NCBI GenBank assembly: GCA_031292675.1
Contig: JARLGQ010000275.1
Coordinates: forward strand, 1 to 34,224
Direction: 5' to 3'
DNA from: Acidimicrobiales bacterium
GTDB taxonomy: Bacteria; Actinomycetota; Acidimicrobiia; Acidimicrobiales; UBA8190
Length of the DNA stretch: 34,224 nucleotides
Position 1 is the first letter of the stretch; every line of letters starts with the position of its first letter. The position numbers were made by a program, and so were the translations under genes. The notes below the pieces were generated by a model, which was given only the letters and a program-made list of their open reading frames with translations, had not been told where the DNA came from and ran no database searches. This document shows, piece after piece, positions 24,663-34,224 of this stretch.

Positions 24663-26654
24663 CTACCTGTGGTTCGTCATCGAGAACAGGGCAAAGGCGA
24701 ACATGGTGCTGGGGTAGGCCACCACGGTGTACGACCCCACCTTGTTGTTGGCCGTCAGGATCGGCGAGGAGGCGATCCCGGCGGCATTCGTCACGGCCGT
24801 GGCGGGGCCCCACAGCACCGCGGACGGTCCGGAGGTGGGCACCCAGAACGTCACCACCACTCCCGGGACCCCGGCCCCGGAGCTGTTGGTGACCTCCACC
24901 ACGAGGGTGTGGGAGAACCAGAAGTTCGTGGACGTGCTCTGCCCCGAACCCGACAGGACGACGATCGACGACGGTGTGGCCGGGCTCACCCCCGTCCCCC
25001 ACGACGGATCCGAGCTCCCGTCGCCCGAGTACGACCCCAGGATTACGCGCGTCTGGGGGGCGGGGCCGAGGCAGCTGGCGGTCCCGTTGGAGATGGTGGC
25101 CGTGCACAGCGGGGCCAGCCCCGACGAGAAGGTGACGGTCCCCGTGGGGCCTGCCGGCCCGACCACCGTGGCGGAGTAGGAGATCGTCTGGCTCGCCACC
25201 CGCTGGGCCGACACGGTGGTGGTGCTCACGGCCAGCGACGGGTCGGTCTCGATGACCCCTTCACGGCCTCCCGTTCCCTGGTAGGTCCCTACCGCGAGGC
25301 ACACCCCGACGCCGGGACAGGCGATGGGAGCGAAGGAGGGGTCCGAGCCCACCAGGGCGTCGGCCGGGAGGGGAGCGGGAGTGACGGACCACGCGCCTGA
25401 CGACAGGTTCCAGAACAACCCGTTCTGGGCACCGTTGACGTCGGTCTGGCCGTCGGCCACGCAGGTGCCGGCGGCCGGGCACGCCACGTTGAGAAGCTCG
25501 ACGTCACCGGGCGGGGATCCGGTGGGCGTCGGCGCCACCGACGCGTTCCACGTTCCGGAGCCCAGGCTCTCGAGCACGCCCTGCTCGACGCCGGACACGG
25601 TGTCGAAGCCGGTGGCGACACAGGTGTTCGGGTCGGTGCACGCCACGGAGGTGAGCTGTACGTCCGCCGAAGGTTGGCCGCCGGGGGTGGGCACGGCCAG
25701 CGCCGTCCACGATCCGCCCGACAGCGTGTCGAGGAGCCCCTCGTAATTCCCGTCGAACGTGGTGCCGGCGACGACGCACGATCCGGCCACGGCGCACGAC
25801 ACGGACAGGTCGTTGTTGGCGACCGACGCCATGGACGACGTGCCCGAGGGGAGGGGGAGAGCGGTCGCCGCCCACGTCCCACCGGACAGGGCGTCGGCGA
25901 AGCCCAGCGAGCTCCCTGCCTCGAGATAGGTCCCCGTGGCCACGCACGAGCCGATGGCCGGGCACGCCAGCGCGACGAACTGCGACCCCGTGGCCGGAGC
26001 CGGGACCGGCGCGGTGGCCGCGCTCCAGGTGCCGGCAAGGTCGGTGTCGACGAACGCCTGCTCGGCGCCCGACGCCTGCGTGTAGAGGCCGAGGGCGGTG
26101 CACCACCCCGCCGACGGGCAGGCGACGGCCGACAGCTGCGCGTACGCCGAGGTTCCGCTCGTGACGGCGTCGGAGGGCGGGGTCACTTCGGAGGGGGCCC
26201 AGACGCCGTTCGACAGCTGCTCGACGAGACCCTGTGTGGCCCCCGATGCGTCGAGGTACCGGCCCACCGCCACGCAGGAGCCGACGCCGGTACAGGTCAC
26301 CGCTTGCAGGAAGGCCTGCGGATCGACCGCGGCGTTGGCAGGCAGCGGCGCCTCCGCCGAGCTCCAGGTCCCCCCGGATTCCGAGACGATCAAGCCGGCC
26401 GAGTAGTACGTGGTCCCGGTCAGCGCCGGGTAGTTCCCGACGCCGACGCACCATCCGTCGACCGGGCACGACGTCGACGCGATGGTGAGGCCGCTCCCCG
26501 ACACGGCGTTCGCCGGAAGGGGTGGGTTCACTGCGCTCCACGAGATCGAAGCATTGGCGGAAGGTGCGCTCGCCACGACGAGGAGGGCACTCACTCCCAG
26601 GAGGGCTGCCATCGCAGCAACCAGGGTCGGACGCCGTGTCACCGCGCTGATCAT
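24663..26654 (-). CDS. Secreted protein with eight tandem about 50-aa cysteine-paired repeats and C-terminal Ig-like domains
   Basis: Signal peptide MISAVTRRPTLVAAMAALLGVSALLVVASAPSANA; repeats of type ACPxxGxCVAxGxY...G.W; C-terminal TVTFSSGLAPLCTATISNGTASC and LVVEVTNSSGAGVPGVVVTFWVP Ig-like segments. Confidence 0.88.
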   Translation of the reverse strand: MISAVTRRPTLVAAMAALLGVSALLVVASAPSANASISWSAVNPPLPANAVSGSGLTIASTSCPVDGWCVGVGNYPALTGTTYYSAGLIVSESGGTWSSAEAPLPANAAVDPQAFLQAVTCTGVGSCVAVGRYLDASGATQGLVEQLSNGVWAPSEVTPPSDAVTSGTSAYAQLSAVACPSAGWCTALGLYTQASGAEQAFVDTDLAGTWSAATAPVPAPATGSQFVALACPAIGSCVATGTYLEAGSSLGFADALSGGTWAATALPLPSGTSSMASVANNDLSVSCAVAGSCVVAGTTFDGNYEGLLDTLSGGSWTALAVPTPGGQPSADVQLTSVACTDPNTCVATGFDTVSGVEQGVLESLGSGTWNASVAPTPTGSPPGDVELLNVACPAAGTCVADGQTDVNGAQNGLFWNLSSGAWSVTPAPLPADALVGSDPSFAPIACPGVGVCLAVGTYQGTGGREGVIETDPSLAVSTTTVSAQRVASQTISYSATVVGPAGPTGTVTFSSGLAPLCTATISNGTASCLGPAPQTRVILGSYSGDGSSDPSWGTGVSPATPSSIVVLSGSGQSTSTNFWFSHTLVVEVTNSSGAGVPGVVVTFWVPTSGPSAVLWGPATAVTNAAGIASSPILTANNKVGSYTVVAYPSTMFAFALFSMTNHR

Positions 26655-26802
26655 GATGGCCCCCAAACATCCCGCCGGGTTGCCTCCCGCGATCGGGTCG
26701 GCAGCCCGCCTCTCCATATCCCCGGCGCCAAGTAGGTCATCTCAGCGCACGTGGCGCATCGTCATGATTGACGATTCCTGGCCCGGCTGCAGCTCATTTG
26801 CA

Positions 26803-27774
26803 TCACGGTGACGAGGTGCGACGTGTCGTCCCGACCCTCCGACTGTGCAATGTGGTCACGACATCACCCAAGGCGGCAATCTGGTGTCGTGCCGCAGCCG
26901 GCGGTATCCCCGGGACGTGGACGCGAAGGTTGAGCGCGTCGACACCGGCCCGAACTGCCACCGTCGCCAGCTCCTCGCCGAGCGCGGCGCCGTGGTCGGC
27001 GGTCACCAGCTGCTCGCCCTGCCAGTGCGCCTGCGCGCCGCGAGACGCGTAGCCGCGGTAGCGGTCCACCTGCCGGTCGACCTCGGCCCTGGGCGGCGCT
27101 CCCGTCCACACCCGGCGGACGAGCACACAGGGACGGTTCCCGCCGGCATCGTGATACACGTCGACCAGCGCGCCGATCCGCTCCGGTGTCGACAGCGAGT
27201 CGAACAGCAGCCCGACGCCGAGACGAGCGGCCCGCCGCGCTGCCGCCCCGCTCATGGCGGCGCTGACGACCGGTACCGGGTGCAGCGCGCACCGTGCGAC
27301 GGCCGGGTCCTGCGCGAGGAGTCCCGGTTCCGAGCCGTCGAGCGCCCCGGCCACCTCGGAGAGCGCGTCGGAAAAGCGCTGCGCCAGGTCGTTCCTGGTG
27401 AGGCCGACGATGGCGAAGTCGGCATCGAGAGAGCCCGCCGCCAGGCCCAGCCCCACGCGTCCGGGAAAGCGCGCCGCCAGCCACGCCACCTCCTCGGTCA
27501 CCAGAGCCGGCGGGCGCAGTGTGACGAGCAACGGGCACGGTGCCGCCCACCCGGTGGGCATCGCCTCGAGCAGCCATCCCGCCACCTGCAGGGGATTGGG
27601 CATGTAGCCCGCGAACCCCCCGTGGTGTTCGCTGGTCATCACCCCGTCGAACCCGGCCTCGGTGGCCAGAACCGCCTGGTCGCGCAGCTCGCGCACCGTC
27701 TCTTCGGCGGAGAGCCCGACATGGGGGTAGAGCCGCAGCGAGATCGATCCCTCCGACAGGGCAGCGCCCGTCAT
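26803..27774 (-). CDS. LLM-class (luciferase-like, possibly F420-dependent) oxidoreductase
   Basis: ATEAGFDGVMTSEHHGGFAGYMPNPLQVAGWLL...RFPGRVGLGLAAGSLDADFAIVGL. Confidence 0.85.
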   Translation of the reverse strand: MTGAALSEGSISLRLYPHVGLSAEETVRELRDQAVLATEAGFDGVMTSEHHGGFAGYMPNPLQVAGWLLEAMPTGWAAPCPLLVTLRPPALVTEEVAWLAARFPGRVGLGLAAGSLDADFAIVGLTRNDLAQRFSDALSEVAGALDGSEPGLLAQDPAVARCALHPVPVVSAAMSGAAARRAARLGVGLLFDSLSTPERIGALVDVYHDAGGNRPCVLVRRVWTGAPPRAEVDRQVDRYRGYASRGAQAHWQGEQLVTADHGAALGEELATVAVRAGVDALNLRVHVPGIPPAAARHQIAALGDVVTTLHSRRVGTTRRTSSP

Positions 27775-28295
27775 GGCTCGGGGCCGTCGACCACCCAGCG
27801 CGCACGCAGGTCCTCGAGCCAGTCGGGCAGCTCGATGTCGGGATCGGGGAGGGCTGCGGCGCCGCGCGCCGCCAGGGCGCGGTGGAAGGCGTCGGGGTCG
27901 TCACCCCACGACCGCGGATCGCCCATCATGACCTCGAGCAGGAGCGTGCCCGCCTCGCCGGCGACGAACGGGCCGAAGGCCGCCCCCAACGGCAGCTCGA
28001 TGTGCGTCCCGGCGGGGCAGTGCCGTTCCCCGCACCACATGTCTCCCTCGATCACGAACAGGACGTGCGGGCTGTAGTGCCCGTGACGACGGACCACGAC
28101 CCCGGGGTCCCACTTTGCGTAGAGCGAGAGGTACTGGGGGTCGGGCGAGAACGCCAGCCACTTCTCCCACACCGAGGACACCGAACCGTCGGCGTTGCGG
28201 ATCGCCTTCACCTGCTGCCACGTGACGTCGGGGTCGTCGGTGTGGCGGAACGTCGGCTCCAGGCCCGGCACCTTCACCTGCGCTTCGTCACCCAC
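27771..28295 (-). CDS. Cupin-like protein (GTG start at 28295)
   Basis: YAKWDPGVVVRRHGHYSPHVLFVIEGDMWCGERHCPAGTHIELPLGAAFGPFVAG; ATGA overlap with the downstream LLM gene. Confidence 0.72.
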   Translation of the reverse strand: MGDEAQVKVPGLEPTFRHTDDPDVTWQQVKAIRNADGSVSSVWEKWLAFSPDPQYLSLYAKWDPGVVVRRHGHYSPHVLFVIEGDMWCGERHCPAGTHIELPLGAAFGPFVAGEAGTLLLEVMMGDPRSWGDDPDAFHRALAARGAAALPDPDIELPDWLEDLRARWVVDGPEP

Positions 28296-29106
28296 GACTC
28301 CTCCTCGCCGCCGGCGGCGGCGGACCGAAGCACCATCGGTAGCGCGACACCTCGACGAATCCCAGGCGCAGGTACAGCGGCTCACCCGCCTCCGACGCCT
28401 CGAGCACGATGGCATCGGCACCGAAATCGAATCCGGCGCCGACCGCCCAGCGCGTGCACAGCTCCCCCAAGCCGCGCCCCCGCGCCCCGGGGACCGTGCC
28501 CACCAGTTGGATCCCGGCCACGGGGCCGCTCGCCAGCACCATGGCGCCGGCCACGGGCCGCCCCCCATCCCGCGCCACCACGGCGCGCACCTCGGGCCCG
28601 CACACGGCGCGCACCGTGGCCAGCTGTGCTTCGGCCGCATCGCGGGGGAGGAACGAGTCGGCGTAGGCCTCGACGGTCACGTCGAGGTAATCGCGCCTTC
28701 CCTCTTCGTCGGTGACCTCGTCGAGGGTCACCCCCGGGGGCGGCACTCCGGCGTCGATGCGGTGGTCGAGGGCCAGGCGCGGCGCGCCCGTGGGCGAGAC
28801 CGGCGCCAGGCCGGCTCCGAATGCATGGCGTTCGAGGTCGGCATCGGCGTGGGCCGCGATCCACACGCAATAGCCGGGGCGGTCGGCGAAGAACGCCTGG
28901 GCCCGTCGCAACACGTCGGCCGGGTGCAGGGACCGGTCGAGGCGGATCGCCCCGTTGTGATACGGGCTGGGCCAGGTCTCGGACGTGGAGAAGAGGAGGA
29001 GCCGGCCGTCGTCCTCGAGGACGGCGCCGGGGGCGGTGGCGGCGTAGAGCCGCATCGTCGCCGCCAGGTTGTGGTCGCCCGCCTCGAGCAATTCGTCGCG
29101 GTCCAT
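28288..29106 (-). CDS. GNAT family N-acetyltransferase
   Basis: VAGAMVLASGPVAGIQLVGTVPGARGRGLGELCTRWAV...IVLEASEAGEPLYLRLGFVEVSRYRWCF, typical acetyl-CoA-binding loop and C-terminus. Confidence 0.85.
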   Translation of the reverse strand: MDRDELLEAGDHNLAATMRLYAATAPGAVLEDDGRLLLFSTSETWPSPYHNGAIRLDRSLHPADVLRRAQAFFADRPGYCVWIAAHADADLERHAFGAGLAPVSPTGAPRLALDHRIDAGVPPPGVTLDEVTDEEGRRDYLDVTVEAYADSFLPRDAAEAQLATVRAVCGPEVRAVVARDGGRPVAGAMVLASGPVAGIQLVGTVPGARGRGLGELCTRWAVGAGFDFGADAIVLEASEAGEPLYLRLGFVEVSRYRWCFGPPPPAARRSRG

Positions 29107-29131
29107 CACCGGCAACGTAGTTTGCAGGACC

Positions 29132-30184
29132 GTGGTCAGGATCGGGTTCGTGGGGACGGGGGTGATCGCCTGGGCCCATGCCATCGGCCTGCAGGCCATG
29201 ATCCGGGCCGGCGTGCTCGACGCGGCCGTGGTGGTGGTGCACGACCTCGACGACGAGCGGGCCGCGGGCTTCGCGGCGGTGAACGGCGCCGCGGTGGTGC
29301 CGGGCGTCGCCGAGGTGCTCGAGTCCTGCGACGCGGTGTGGGTGTGCACGCCGACGTCGGCCCACCGCGCCGTCGTCGAGGCGGCCGCGGCTCGGGGCCT
29401 GCCCGTGTTCTGCGAGAAGCCCCTCGCCCCCGACCTGGCCGGTGCCGAGGCGCTTGCCGCCACGGTGGCCGGAGCGGGAGTGCCGGCGCAGGTCGGCTTG
29501 GTGCTGCGCAGCGCGCCGGTGTTCCGTGCCCTGCGGGACGTGCTCGCCTCGGGGGAGCTCGGTGCTCCCATGACCGCGATCTTCCGAGACGACCAGTACT
29601 TCCCCGTGCAGGGCCTGTACGGATCGACGTGGCGTGGGGACGTCGAAGTGGCAGGGGGCGGGTGTCTCATCGAGCACTCCATCCACGATCTCGACATCCT
29701 CCGCTTCTGTCTGGGCGAGGTCACGGAGGTGACGGGCCGTACCGCGAATTTCTCCGGCCACGAGGGAGTCGAGGACCTGGCGACGGTGTCTCTGCGGTTC
29801 GCGTCGGGCGCCTGTGCCGAGCTCGTGAGCGTGTGGCACGACATCTTGAGCCGGGGCTCGACCCGTCGGGTCGAGGTGTTCTGCCGCCAGGGGATGGCCT
29901 GGCTCGACGACGACTATCTCGGACCGCTGCACGTCCAGACCAGCGGCGGCACCGAGGTCCGGCCCTGCCCGCCACCGGGCTGGGTGCGCGACCTGGCACT
30001 CGGTGACGACGAGATCGGACTCGCCGTCAGCGCCTATGTCGAGGCCGACCGGGCCTTCCTCGACGCAGTGTCCTCCGGAGGCGCGCCGCAACCGGGCTTC
30101 GCCGAGGCGGTGGTGGCGCATCGCCTGGTGGATGCCGCCTACCGTTCGTCGGCCGCCGGCGGCACTCCGGTCGCCCTGGCCTGA
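29132..30184 (+). CDS. Gfo/Idh/MocA family oxidoreductase
   Basis: VRIGFVGTGVIAWAHAIGL, VWVCTPTSAHRAVVEAAAARGLPVFCEKPLA, GGGCLIEHSIHDLDILRFCLG. Confidence 0.93.
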   Translation: MVRIGFVGTGVIAWAHAIGLQAMIRAGVLDAAVVVVHDLDDERAAGFAAVNGAAVVPGVAEVLESCDAVWVCTPTSAHRAVVEAAAARGLPVFCEKPLAPDLAGAEALAATVAGAGVPAQVGLVLRSAPVFRALRDVLASGELGAPMTAIFRDDQYFPVQGLYGSTWRGDVEVAGGGCLIEHSIHDLDILRFCLGEVTEVTGRTANFSGHEGVEDLATVSLRFASGACAELVSVWHDILSRGSTRRVEVFCRQGMAWLDDDYLGPLHVQTSGGTEVRPCPPPGWVRDLALGDDEIGLAVSAYVEADRAFLDAVSSGGAPQPGFAEAVVAHRLVDAAYRSSAAGGTPVALA

Positions 30185-30201
30185 CACTCGGACGCGGCCC
30201 C

Positions 30202-31560
30202 TCATCCCAGCGCGGCGAGCACCTCCGCCGCGGCGCGCTGGCCCGAGGACACCGCCCCGTCCATGTACCCCGACCACACCGTGGCGGTCTCGGTTCCCGC
30301 CCAGTGGACCGGCCCGACCGGCTCGCGCAGCGCCGAGCCGTAGCGGGTCCACACGTTGGGCCCGAACAGGGTGCCGTAGCAGCCTCCGCTCCATTGCTCG
30401 GCCTGCCAGTCGAGCTCGACGAAGTCGACCGGGTGGCCGGCCCTGGGCCCGAAATAGCGCACGAAGGAGTCGAGGACGGCCTTGCGCCGCTCCTCGGGGC
30501 GGGCCCGTCCCAGCCGGCGGGCCTCGTCGCCCTCGAGGAAGCCGAGCAGGATCCCCGGCGTGCCGTCGGGGGGCGAGTTGTCGAACACGACGCGCGCCCC
30601 CTCGCCGTCGCCGGTGGCCTGGCCGCTCAACCCTTCGGAGCGCCAGAACGGTTCGTCGTAGATCGCGTTGCATTTGATGACGGACCCCATCGGGGTGCGC
30701 TGGGTGAGCTGGTTACGCCACGGGGGGAGCTGGGGGTCGTAGTCGATGCGGCCCGCCAGCAGCGGGGGCAGGGACACGATCACTCGCCGGCACGTCCACG
30801 CCCCGTTGTCGGACTCCACCGTCACCCGGTCTGCGAGGACGCGGATGCGCCGGACCGGCGCCTCGAGTCGCACCGCGTCGGAGCCCAGCGCGTCGGCGAG
30901 CTTGTCGCACACGAGTTGGGATCCTCCGACGAAGCGGTCCTGCTGCGCTCCGCCTCCCGTGTCGATGGCCATCTGGAACGATCCCGCCGAGTGGGCGTAG
31001 AAGAGCACGTGCAGGAGCGACACGTCCCCGGGCTCGCAGGCGAACACCGCCTCCACGCCGAGAGCGAGCAACATCCTTCCCGCGCCCGTGAGCGTGTTGC
31101 GCCGCAGCCACGTCTCGAACGTGACCGCGTCCCACGCCTCGGCGCGCGCCGCCGTCCACGGCGCCTCGAGCGGGACCTTCTTGGCGAGGGACTCCAGGCG
31201 GGCCTGGGCGCGACCCACGTCCGCGATGACGAGGGGGTTGATGCGGGGGATGGTGCCCTTGTAGGTGCCGCGCCGCCCGCCGAAGTGGAGCACCCGCCGG
31301 CCCGCGTCGTAGGTGGGGAAGGTCTCGACCCCGACGTCCTCGGCGAGGGCGAGGACCTTGTCCTGGGTGGGGCCGACCCACTGGCCGCCCACCTCGACGA
31401 CCTTGCCGTCCCCGATGGCCTGGTTGCGGACCCGTCCGCCCACGCGGTCGCGGGCTTCCACCACGATCACGGAGCGACCCGCGGCGACCAGGTCCCGGGA
31501 GGCCGCCAAGCCTGCGAATCCGGCCCCCACCACCACGACATCGACCTCGGCCACCGCCAT
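30202..31560 (-). CDS. Flavin monoamine oxidase family FAD-dependent protein
   Basis: DVVVVGAGFAGLAASRDLVAAGRSVIVVEARDRVGGRV at N-terminus; PVHWAGTETATVWSGYMDGAVSSGQRAAAEVL at C-terminus. Confidence 0.93.
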   Translation of the reverse strand: MAVAEVDVVVVGAGFAGLAASRDLVAAGRSVIVVEARDRVGGRVRNQAIGDGKVVEVGGQWVGPTQDKVLALAEDVGVETFPTYDAGRRVLHFGGRRGTYKGTIPRINPLVIADVGRAQARLESLAKKVPLEAPWTAARAEAWDAVTFETWLRRNTLTGAGRMLLALGVEAVFACEPGDVSLLHVLFYAHSAGSFQMAIDTGGGAQQDRFVGGSQLVCDKLADALGSDAVRLEAPVRRIRVLADRVTVESDNGAWTCRRVIVSLPPLLAGRIDYDPQLPPWRNQLTQRTPMGSVIKCNAIYDEPFWRSEGLSGQATGDGEGARVVFDNSPPDGTPGILLGFLEGDEARRLGRARPEERRKAVLDSFVRYFGPRAGHPVDFVELDWQAEQWSGGCYGTLFGPNVWTRYGSALREPVGPVHWAGTETATVWSGYMDGAVSSGQRAAAEVLAALG

Positions 31561-31569
31561 GTCGAGGTT

Positions 31570-32241
31570 CTAGCGCCTGACGGTCTGCTCCGCACCCGCC
31601 GGTGTGGCCGCACCCGGGTCCCCGCGCACCGAGCCCGGACGGACGGCGTGCCGGCCGCGCCCCGTTGCCAGGCCGCGCGCCGCGCAGTCGCTGAGCAGGA
31701 CCACGCCCACGCCCACCGCCAGCCCGGCCAGCGCGTCTGTGGGGTAGTGCCAACGCAGAGCCACCACCGACATGGCCTCCAGCACGGTGACCGTGCCGCC
31801 CAGGGCGGCCACCACCGTGCGCCACGGGTCCGGCGTGGCCAGCACCCCGACGGTGGCGACGGCCGCGACCGCCGTGACCGTGCCCGAGGGGAAGCTCACG
31901 ACATCGGCGTAGGTCCGGTTCACGATGGGTTTCATCACCCAATCGCACACGGCGACCGCCAGCGCGGGCCCGACGAGGAGCGCCACCGCACGGGGCGGGT
32001 TGCGCCGCAGCGTCGCCAGGAAGCCGGCCGCCGCGCCCGCCAGCACCACGAAAGGCGACCCCAGGCGGGTCACCGCCACGAGGAGCCCCGAGTGGTGAAC
32101 GGGGCGGAGCGCCGCGAACACCCACGGGTCGAGCAGCACCGGCCCCGGTCTCACCATGAAGTACAGCCCGCCCGCCAGGGCCGCCAGCAGGAGGAGGCTC
32201 CCCATGGTGAGCTCGACGCCGGCGCGCGTCCTGTGCCTCAT
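31570..32241 (-). CDS. PAP2-family phosphatase, integral membrane
   Basis: [26 protein letters not shown] and [15 protein letters not shown] motifs; ATG 32241 overlaps the upstream AKR stop (ATGA). Confidence 0.85.
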   Translation of the reverse strand: MRHRTRAGVELTMGSLLLLAALAGGLYFMVRPGPVLLDPWVFAALRPVHHSGLLVAVTRLGSPFVVLAGAAAGFLATLRRNPPRAVALLVGPALAVAVCDWVMKPIVNRTYADVVSFPSGTVTAVAAVATVGVLATPDPWRTVVAALGGTVTVLEAMSVVALRWHYPTDALAGLAVGVGVVLLSDCAARGLATGRGRHAVRPGSVRGDPGAATPAGAEQTVRR

Positions 32242-33119
32242 GCGCCGGAACGGCTCAGGGCGTCGAACTGCTCGTCGGAGAGCACCACCCTCGATGCGGC
32301 GCAGTTCTCCTCCAGATGGGCGACCTTCGAGGTGCCCGGGATGGGAAGCATGGCCGGCGAGCGCCGGAGCAACCACGCCAGGGCGACCTGCGCCGGCGCG
32401 GCGTCGAGGGCCTCGGCCACCTCGGCCACGGTGCCGCGCCCGGCCGACAGCGTGCCGTCGGCGATGGGGAACCACGGGATGAAGCCGATCCCTTCGGTTT
32501 CGCAGTGCTCGAGCACCTGTTCGGACCGGCGGTTGCCCAGGTTGTACAGGTTCTGGACCGACACGACCGGAACGACCTCACGGGCGGCCTCGATCTGGGC
32601 CACGGTCACCTCGGACAGGCCGACGTGGCGCACTTTGCCCTCGTCGCGAAGCTCCTTGAGCACCCCGAATTGCTCGGCGGCGGGAACCTTGTCGTCGATG
32701 CGGTGGAGCTGGAAGAGGTCGATGCACTCCAGGCGCAGCCGGCGCAGGCTCATCAGGCACTCCTGGCGCAGGTACTCGGGGCGCCCCACCGGCGGCCACT
32801 CGGCGGGGTCGGGGCCGATACGGGTCAGCCCCGCCTTGGTGCCGATCACGAGCCCGTCGGGATACGGGTGCAGCGCCTCGCAGATGAGCTCTTCGGACAC
32901 ACAGGGCCCGTAGGAGTCCGCCGTGTCGATGAAGTCCACGCCGAGATCGACGGCCCGGCGCAGGACCCGGATGCACTCGTCGTGGTCCTCGGGTGGACCC
33001 CAGATGCCGGGGCCCGTGATCCGCATGGCTCCGAAGCCCATCCGGTGGACGGACAGGTCGCCGAGCACGAAGGTCCCGCTCGAGGCCACGGGCCGGTCTG
33101 TCGTCGGGGTCACGTCCAC
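32238..33119 (-). CDS. Aldo/keto reductase (start GTG 33119 or 33113)
   Basis: [75 protein letters not shown]. Confidence 0.92.
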   Translation of the reverse strand: MDVTPTTDRPVASSGTFVLGDLSVHRMGFGAMRITGPGIWGPPEDHDECIRVLRRAVDLGVDFIDTADSYGPCVSEELICEALHPYPDGLVIGTKAGLTRIGPDPAEWPPVGRPEYLRQECLMSLRRLRLECIDLFQLHRIDDKVPAAEQFGVLKELRDEGKVRHVGLSEVTVAQIEAAREVVPVVSVQNLYNLGNRRSEQVLEHCETEGIGFIPWFPIADGTLSAGRGTVAEVAEALDAAPAQVALAWLLRRSPAMLPIPGTSKVAHLEENCAASRVVLSDEQFDALSRSGA

Positions 33120-33219
33120 CTCCTCGGGCACCGGGGCCGGCGCGGTTCCATCCTTCCATCTGAGCCTGGGGTCCAGGCCCCAGCCCCTTGACGCCCCGTC
33201 CGGCACGGCCGGGGACAGG

Positions 33220-34212
33220 TCAGTCGCAACGCAGCGGGAACCACCCCGTCACCGCCGTGTCGAGAGACCGCTCGGCGGCAGCACGGGCCCGGTCCGCCTC
33301 GGCCCGGTCCACGGGCTCGAAGCGCACGGCGTCGCCGGGACGGCACTGCCCGAGGACCCCGAGATCGGCGCGCACCACCGTGGCCACGACCGGGTAGCCG
33401 CCCACGGTGGCGTGGTCGCACAGCAGCGCCACGGGCCGGCCGTCGGGAGGGACCTGCACCGCCCCTGTGACCATCCCCCGTGAGGCGATGCCCGGCGCCG
33501 GCGTGTCGAGGGGCAGGTCCCCGACCAGGCGCACCCCCATGCGGTCGCTCGACGGCGCCACCTCCCAGGTGCGGTCGGCGAGGCGGTCGACAAGGTGGTC
33601 GGAGGTGCCGGGCCCGAATGCGTCGGGCCCGAGTGCGTCGGGCCCCGGGACCACCCGCAGGAGGTGGGGTGCCCGTCCCGGACGGGGGCGTACCACCTGC
33701 CCCCGGGGCCGGCCGGGGGGGCCGAGGCCGAGGACGTCGCCGGGGCGCAGGGCCCCCGGGCCCAGACCGGTCAGCACGTCCGAGGAACGGCTTCCGAAGA
33801 GGGGGGTGACGTCGAACCCGCCCGAGACCGCCAGGTAACACCGCAGGCCGTCGAGCGTCCTTCCCACCGAGACCTCCTGGCCCGGGGAGACGGGGACCAC
33901 CGTGTCGACCTCGACGGGCAGTCCGTCGATGTGCACCTCGGCCCGGCCCACCACGGCGACGTGTGCCGCGTGGCCGAAGCGCAGCCGCGGTCCGAGCGCC
34001 GTCACCTCGAGCGCCGCCGCGCCGTCCTCGTTCCCGACCAGGCGGTTGGCGGCGCGCAGGGCGAAGGGGTCGGCCGCTCCCGCCCGGGGTACCCCCAAGC
34101 GGGCCACGCCCAGGCGGCCGAGGTCCTGCACCAGCGACAGCAGGCCCGGTGCCTCCACCACCACGGTGCGCGTGGCCACCGAGCGCAGGGGGGCGCGGGC
34201 CCGGGGCATCAC
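33220..34212 (-). CDS. pxpC: Biotin-dependent carboxyltransferase/KipA-like protein, 5-oxoprolinase subunit C type
   Basis: [96 protein letters not shown]. Confidence 0.88.
   Translation of the reverse strand: MMPRARAPLRSVATRTVVVEAPGLLSLVQDLGRLGVARLGVPRAGAADPFALRAANRLVGNEDGAAALEVTALGPRLRFGHAAHVAVVGRAEVHIDGLPVEVDTVVPVSPGQEVSVGRTLDGLRCYLAVSGGFDVTPLFGSRSSDVLTGLGPGALRPGDVLGLGPPGRPRGQVVRPRPGRAPHLLRVVPGPDALGPDAFGPGTSDHLVDRLADRTWEVAPSSDRMGVRLVGDLPLDTPAPGIASRGMVTGAVQVPPDGRPVALLCDHATVGGYPVVATVVRADLGVLGQCRPGDAVRFEPVDRAEADRARAAAERSLDTAVTGWFPLRCD
33610..33645. repeat. In-frame 15-bp tandem repeat within the pxpC-like gene
   Basis: GGGCCCGAATGCGTC / GGGCCCGAGTGCGTC / GGGCCC, encoding ...[11 protein letters not shown]. 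Confidence 0.85.
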
Positions 34213-34224
34213 GACACCGGGATC

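Noticed and set aside
28382-30673. 763-aa minus-strand ORF
   Set aside because: Out-of-frame shadow of GNAT, Gfo/Idh and amine oxidase genes; low-complexity R/G/A-rich translation with no motif.
30304-32913. 869-aa plus-strand ORF
   Set aside because: Antisense to amine oxidase, PAP2 and AKR genes, all with clear family motifs; shadow ORF of high-GC DNA.

Overview
High-GC (probably actinobacterial or acidimicrobiial; inferred from codon and protein character) chromosomal window with about 32 supportable protein-coding genes and no rRNA, tRNA, CRISPR array or transposase that I could recognise. The left two thirds (about 1-21.2 kb) read as a DosR/DevR-type dormancy or hypoxia island: a divergent DevS-like GAF histidine kinase and NarL/DevR-type response regulator, an Rv2004c-like phosphotransferase/P-loop kinase fusion, flavodoxin, GAPDH, universal stress protein, CBS-domain protein, two PPOX-fold proteins, a site-2 (M50) protease, a GH65 sugar phosphorylase, an L,D-transpeptidase, an ABC-2 exporter pair, FtsH, PPK2, an orphan membrane sensor-like protein and an HD-GYP protein. 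By eye I found a recurring 16-bp imperfect palindrome (type AGGGCC-N4-GGCCCT) in several intergenic regions of this island. It resembles the mycobacterial DosR box and is the most interesting signal here. The right third (about 21.4-34.2 kb) holds more ordinary metabolic genes: an ABC substrate-binding lipoprotein, a GlxA-type regulator coupled to a DJ-1/PfpI protein, a secreted protein with eight cysteine-paired repeats, a GNAT-cupin-LLM overlapping operon, a Gfo/Idh/MocA oxidoreductase, an amine oxidase, a PAP2 phosphatase, an aldo/keto reductase and a PxpC/KipA-like protein. All assignments come from reading the sequence; no database search was run.
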